From an uncultured Desulfovibrionaceae bacterium (GTDB lineage Bacteria; Desulfobacterota; Desulfovibrionia; Desulfovibrionales; Desulfovibrionaceae), in assembly GCA_947037905.1 (NCBI GenBank), contig CAMQUX010000068.1:1-7004 (forward strand): a stretch of DNA of 7,004 bases, written 5' to 3'. The notes below the pieces were generated by a model. It made no database searches. It was not told the DNA's origin and was given only the letters and a program-made list of their open reading frames with translations. This document shows positions 6,165 through 7,004 of this stretch, in pieces. The translations under genes and the position numbers were made by a program. Position 1 is the first letter of the stretch, and each line of letters opens with the position of its first letter.

Positions 6165-6415
6165 TGCGAAGTATAAAATTTAGCGAAAGAAAGTATGTCC
6201 AAAACATAAGACTTAGCGCAAAAAGAACATGGTGAAAGAAAGTATGTCAAAAAAAGATAAGGCTAAAAAAGATAAGGCTAAATTAGAAAAAAATAGTATG
6301 TAAAAGGAAAATATATCTTAAAAATATAGCATTTACTCAGAGGAATAGTTTTGCGAAAGGGGAATATATGCAAAAAATGTAAAAGTTAAGCAAAAACTAT
6401 AAAATTTAAGCAGAA
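6165..6415. repeat. Degenerate purine-rich repeat region
   Basis: GAAAGAAAGTATGTC is exact at 6185-6199 and 6234-6248 (49 bases apart), and each is followed by related AAAA/ATAAG/CT sequence. Weaker copies begin near 6303 (AAAGGAAAATATAT) and 6353 (GCGAAAGGGGAATATATG). TATAAAATTTAGC (6172-6184) returns as TATAAAATTTAAGC (6398-6411). Inside the second copy, AAAAAGATAAGGCTA is repeated exactly in tandem (6251-6265, 6266-6280). The plus strand is strongly A and G rich throughout. It is best described as a worn minisatellite or remnant of a repetitive gene. Confidence 0.6.
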
Positions 6416-6452
6416 GAATAAATTAGTTGAAGAGAAACAGCCAAAAAGAGAA

Positions 6453-6489
6453 AAAAAAACCTGCTAGCATTTGCGTAGCAGGTTTTTTT
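6453..6489. terminator. Strong bidirectional intrinsic terminator after rplI
   Basis: CCTGCTA (6460-6466) pairs with TAGCAGG (6476-6482) around a nine-base loop. The stem is flanked by at least seven A on one side and seven T on the other, so it reads as a hairpin followed by a T tract on both strands. On the minus strand it ends the rplI transcript just past the stop codon (6505). On the plus strand it would stop any transcript coming out of the 5811-6450 spacer. It is the most GC-rich and clearest terminator in the window. Confidence 0.92.
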
Positions 6490-6504
6490 GATAACAAAAG
6501 TTAT

Positions 6505-7004
6505 TTACTCAGCAGATTCTTCTTCTGTTGTTTCAACAGCAGATTCTTCTTTCATAGGAGCCATTTGTTCTTCCATTTCTGCAAGATTAACACCATGACG
6601 AGCAATAGTAAGCTTTAGTACTGCACGAACTTCAGGATGAAGTTTGATTTCGATATCATAAACACCAAGTGAGCGGATAGGCTCATCTAAGAGTATTTTG
6701 CGACGATCAACTTCAAGACCGAGTTCAGTTAAAGTTTGTGCAATGTTACTTGCAGTAACTGCACCATAAAGTTTATCACTTTCACCAACACGTACAAGAA
6801 TTTCTGTAGGTGTTTTTGCAATTCTATCTGCAAGGCTTTGAGCCTCACCACGAAGAGAATCCGCAGCGATTTGTAATTTTCTTCTTTCTAGCTCAAACTG
6901 TTTTAAATTAGCCGCAGTCGCAACTGTAGCAAACCTATGAGGAATGAGATAGTTACGTCCATAACCAGCTTTTACTGTTACTATATCACCGAGACGACCT
7001 AAAG
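6505..7004 (-). CDS. rplI: 50S ribosomal protein bL9, N-terminus outside the window
   Basis: Ribosomal protein bL9 binds 23S rRNA near the base of the L1 stalk and helps keep the reading frame. 165 residues are visible; about a dozen at the N-terminus are cut by the window edge. The N-terminal rRNA-binding domain shows as LGDIVTVKAGYGRNYLIP (4-21), the family signature. A long charged connecting helix follows (about 30-65), then the C-terminal domain (about 66-140). The protein ends in an acidic extension with repeated EES/EESAE elements (about 142-165), longer than the roughly 149-residue E. coli protein. The stop TAA (6505-6507) lies 15 bases before a strong terminator hairpin. In many bacteria rpsF and rpsR precede this gene and dnaB follows directly; here dnaB is on the same strand but separated by a terminator and a long spacer. 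Confidence 0.96.
   Translation of the reverse strand, partial: LGRLGDIVTVKAGYGRNYLIPHRFATVATAANLKQFELERRKLQIAADSLRGEAQSLADRIAKTPTEILVRVGESDKLYGAVTASNIAQTLTELGLEVDRRKILLDEPIRSLGVYDIEIKLHPEVRAVLKLTIARHGVNLAEMEEQMAPMKEESAVETTEEESAE

Larger units (their letters stand above)
5811..6504. other. Long spacer between rplI and dnaB
   Basis: About 690 bases with no convincing gene, in a place where many bacteria have almost none. From the dnaB side it holds very AT-rich DNA with many TATAAT-like words, where the dnaB promoter should lie but cannot be singled out; a 10-bp inverted repeat (5922-5954); a short TCTGC pentamer run (about 5952-5971); a purine-rich (plus strand) degenerate repeat region (about 6165-6415); and the strong terminator at 6453-6489. 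The strand bias and Lys-rich frames in the repeat region could be the remains of a plus-strand gene, but stops and frame changes leave nothing callable. Confidence 0.65.

Noticed and set aside
6067..6207. Minus-strand hydrophobic ORF of 46 residues in the rplI-dnaB spacer
   Set aside because: It reads the pyrimidine-rich strand of a degenerate repeat region, which gives Phe/Leu/Ile-rich peptides by composition alone; no ribosome binding site.
6165..6415. CRISPR array
   Set aside because: The repeats are degenerate, irregularly spaced and partly directly abutting, with no constant repeat and unique spacers and no cas genes.
6427..6618. Plus-strand ORF of 63 codons
   Set aside because: It runs through the terminator hairpin and antisense to rplI.

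Overview
The window reads as chromosomal DNA from an AT-rich bacterium. Every convincing gene lies on the minus strand: in minus-strand order, a 5'-truncated rplI, dnaB, a candidate 40-residue membrane peptide, a paaK-type ligase, a DUF456 membrane protein, and a 3'-truncated thrC. The zinc-ribbon threonine synthase, the rplI-dnaB neighbourhood, the acidic tail on bL9 and the free-standing phenylacetate-CoA ligase suggest a deltaproteobacterial Desulfovibrionaceae lineage. The strong AT bias and long gene-poor spacers point to a Lawsonia-like, host-adapted member. That assignment is inference from gene content and base composition; no search was run.

Layout. 1-1244: threonine synthase, its C-terminus cut by the window edge. 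1245-1710: AT-rich spacer with a good promoter just ahead of thrC, a long inverted repeat, a weak T-rich terminator and a perfect 20-bp tandem duplication. 1711-2220: small DUF456 integral membrane protein. 2221-2594: very AT-rich spacer with palindromes and dispersed TTGAT/ATCAA words. 2595-3881: phenylacetate-CoA ligase family enzyme with all expected motifs. 3882-4385: spacer with a hairpin/T-tract terminator and, just upstream of it, a possible 40-residue single-pass membrane protein. 4386-5810: replicative helicase DnaB, probably started by TTG. 5811-6504: about 690 bp without a convincing gene, holding a decayed purine-rich repeat region and ending in a strong terminator that looks functional in both directions. 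6505-7004: ribosomal protein bL9, its first dozen or so residues outside the window.

The genes do not form one pathway. rplI and dnaB are part of the widespread rpsF-rpsR-rplI-dnaB neighbourhood, here split by a terminator and a long spacer, so dnaB probably has its own promoter. thrC (threonine biosynthesis), the ligase (activation of aryl acids) and the DUF456 protein look like separate transcription units. I see no defence system, mobile element, CRISPR array, tRNA or rRNA. The points most worth a second look are the 40-residue membrane ORF, the structured region upstream of thrC, the decayed repeat region between rplI and dnaB, and the palindrome-rich spacer upstream of the DUF456 gene.
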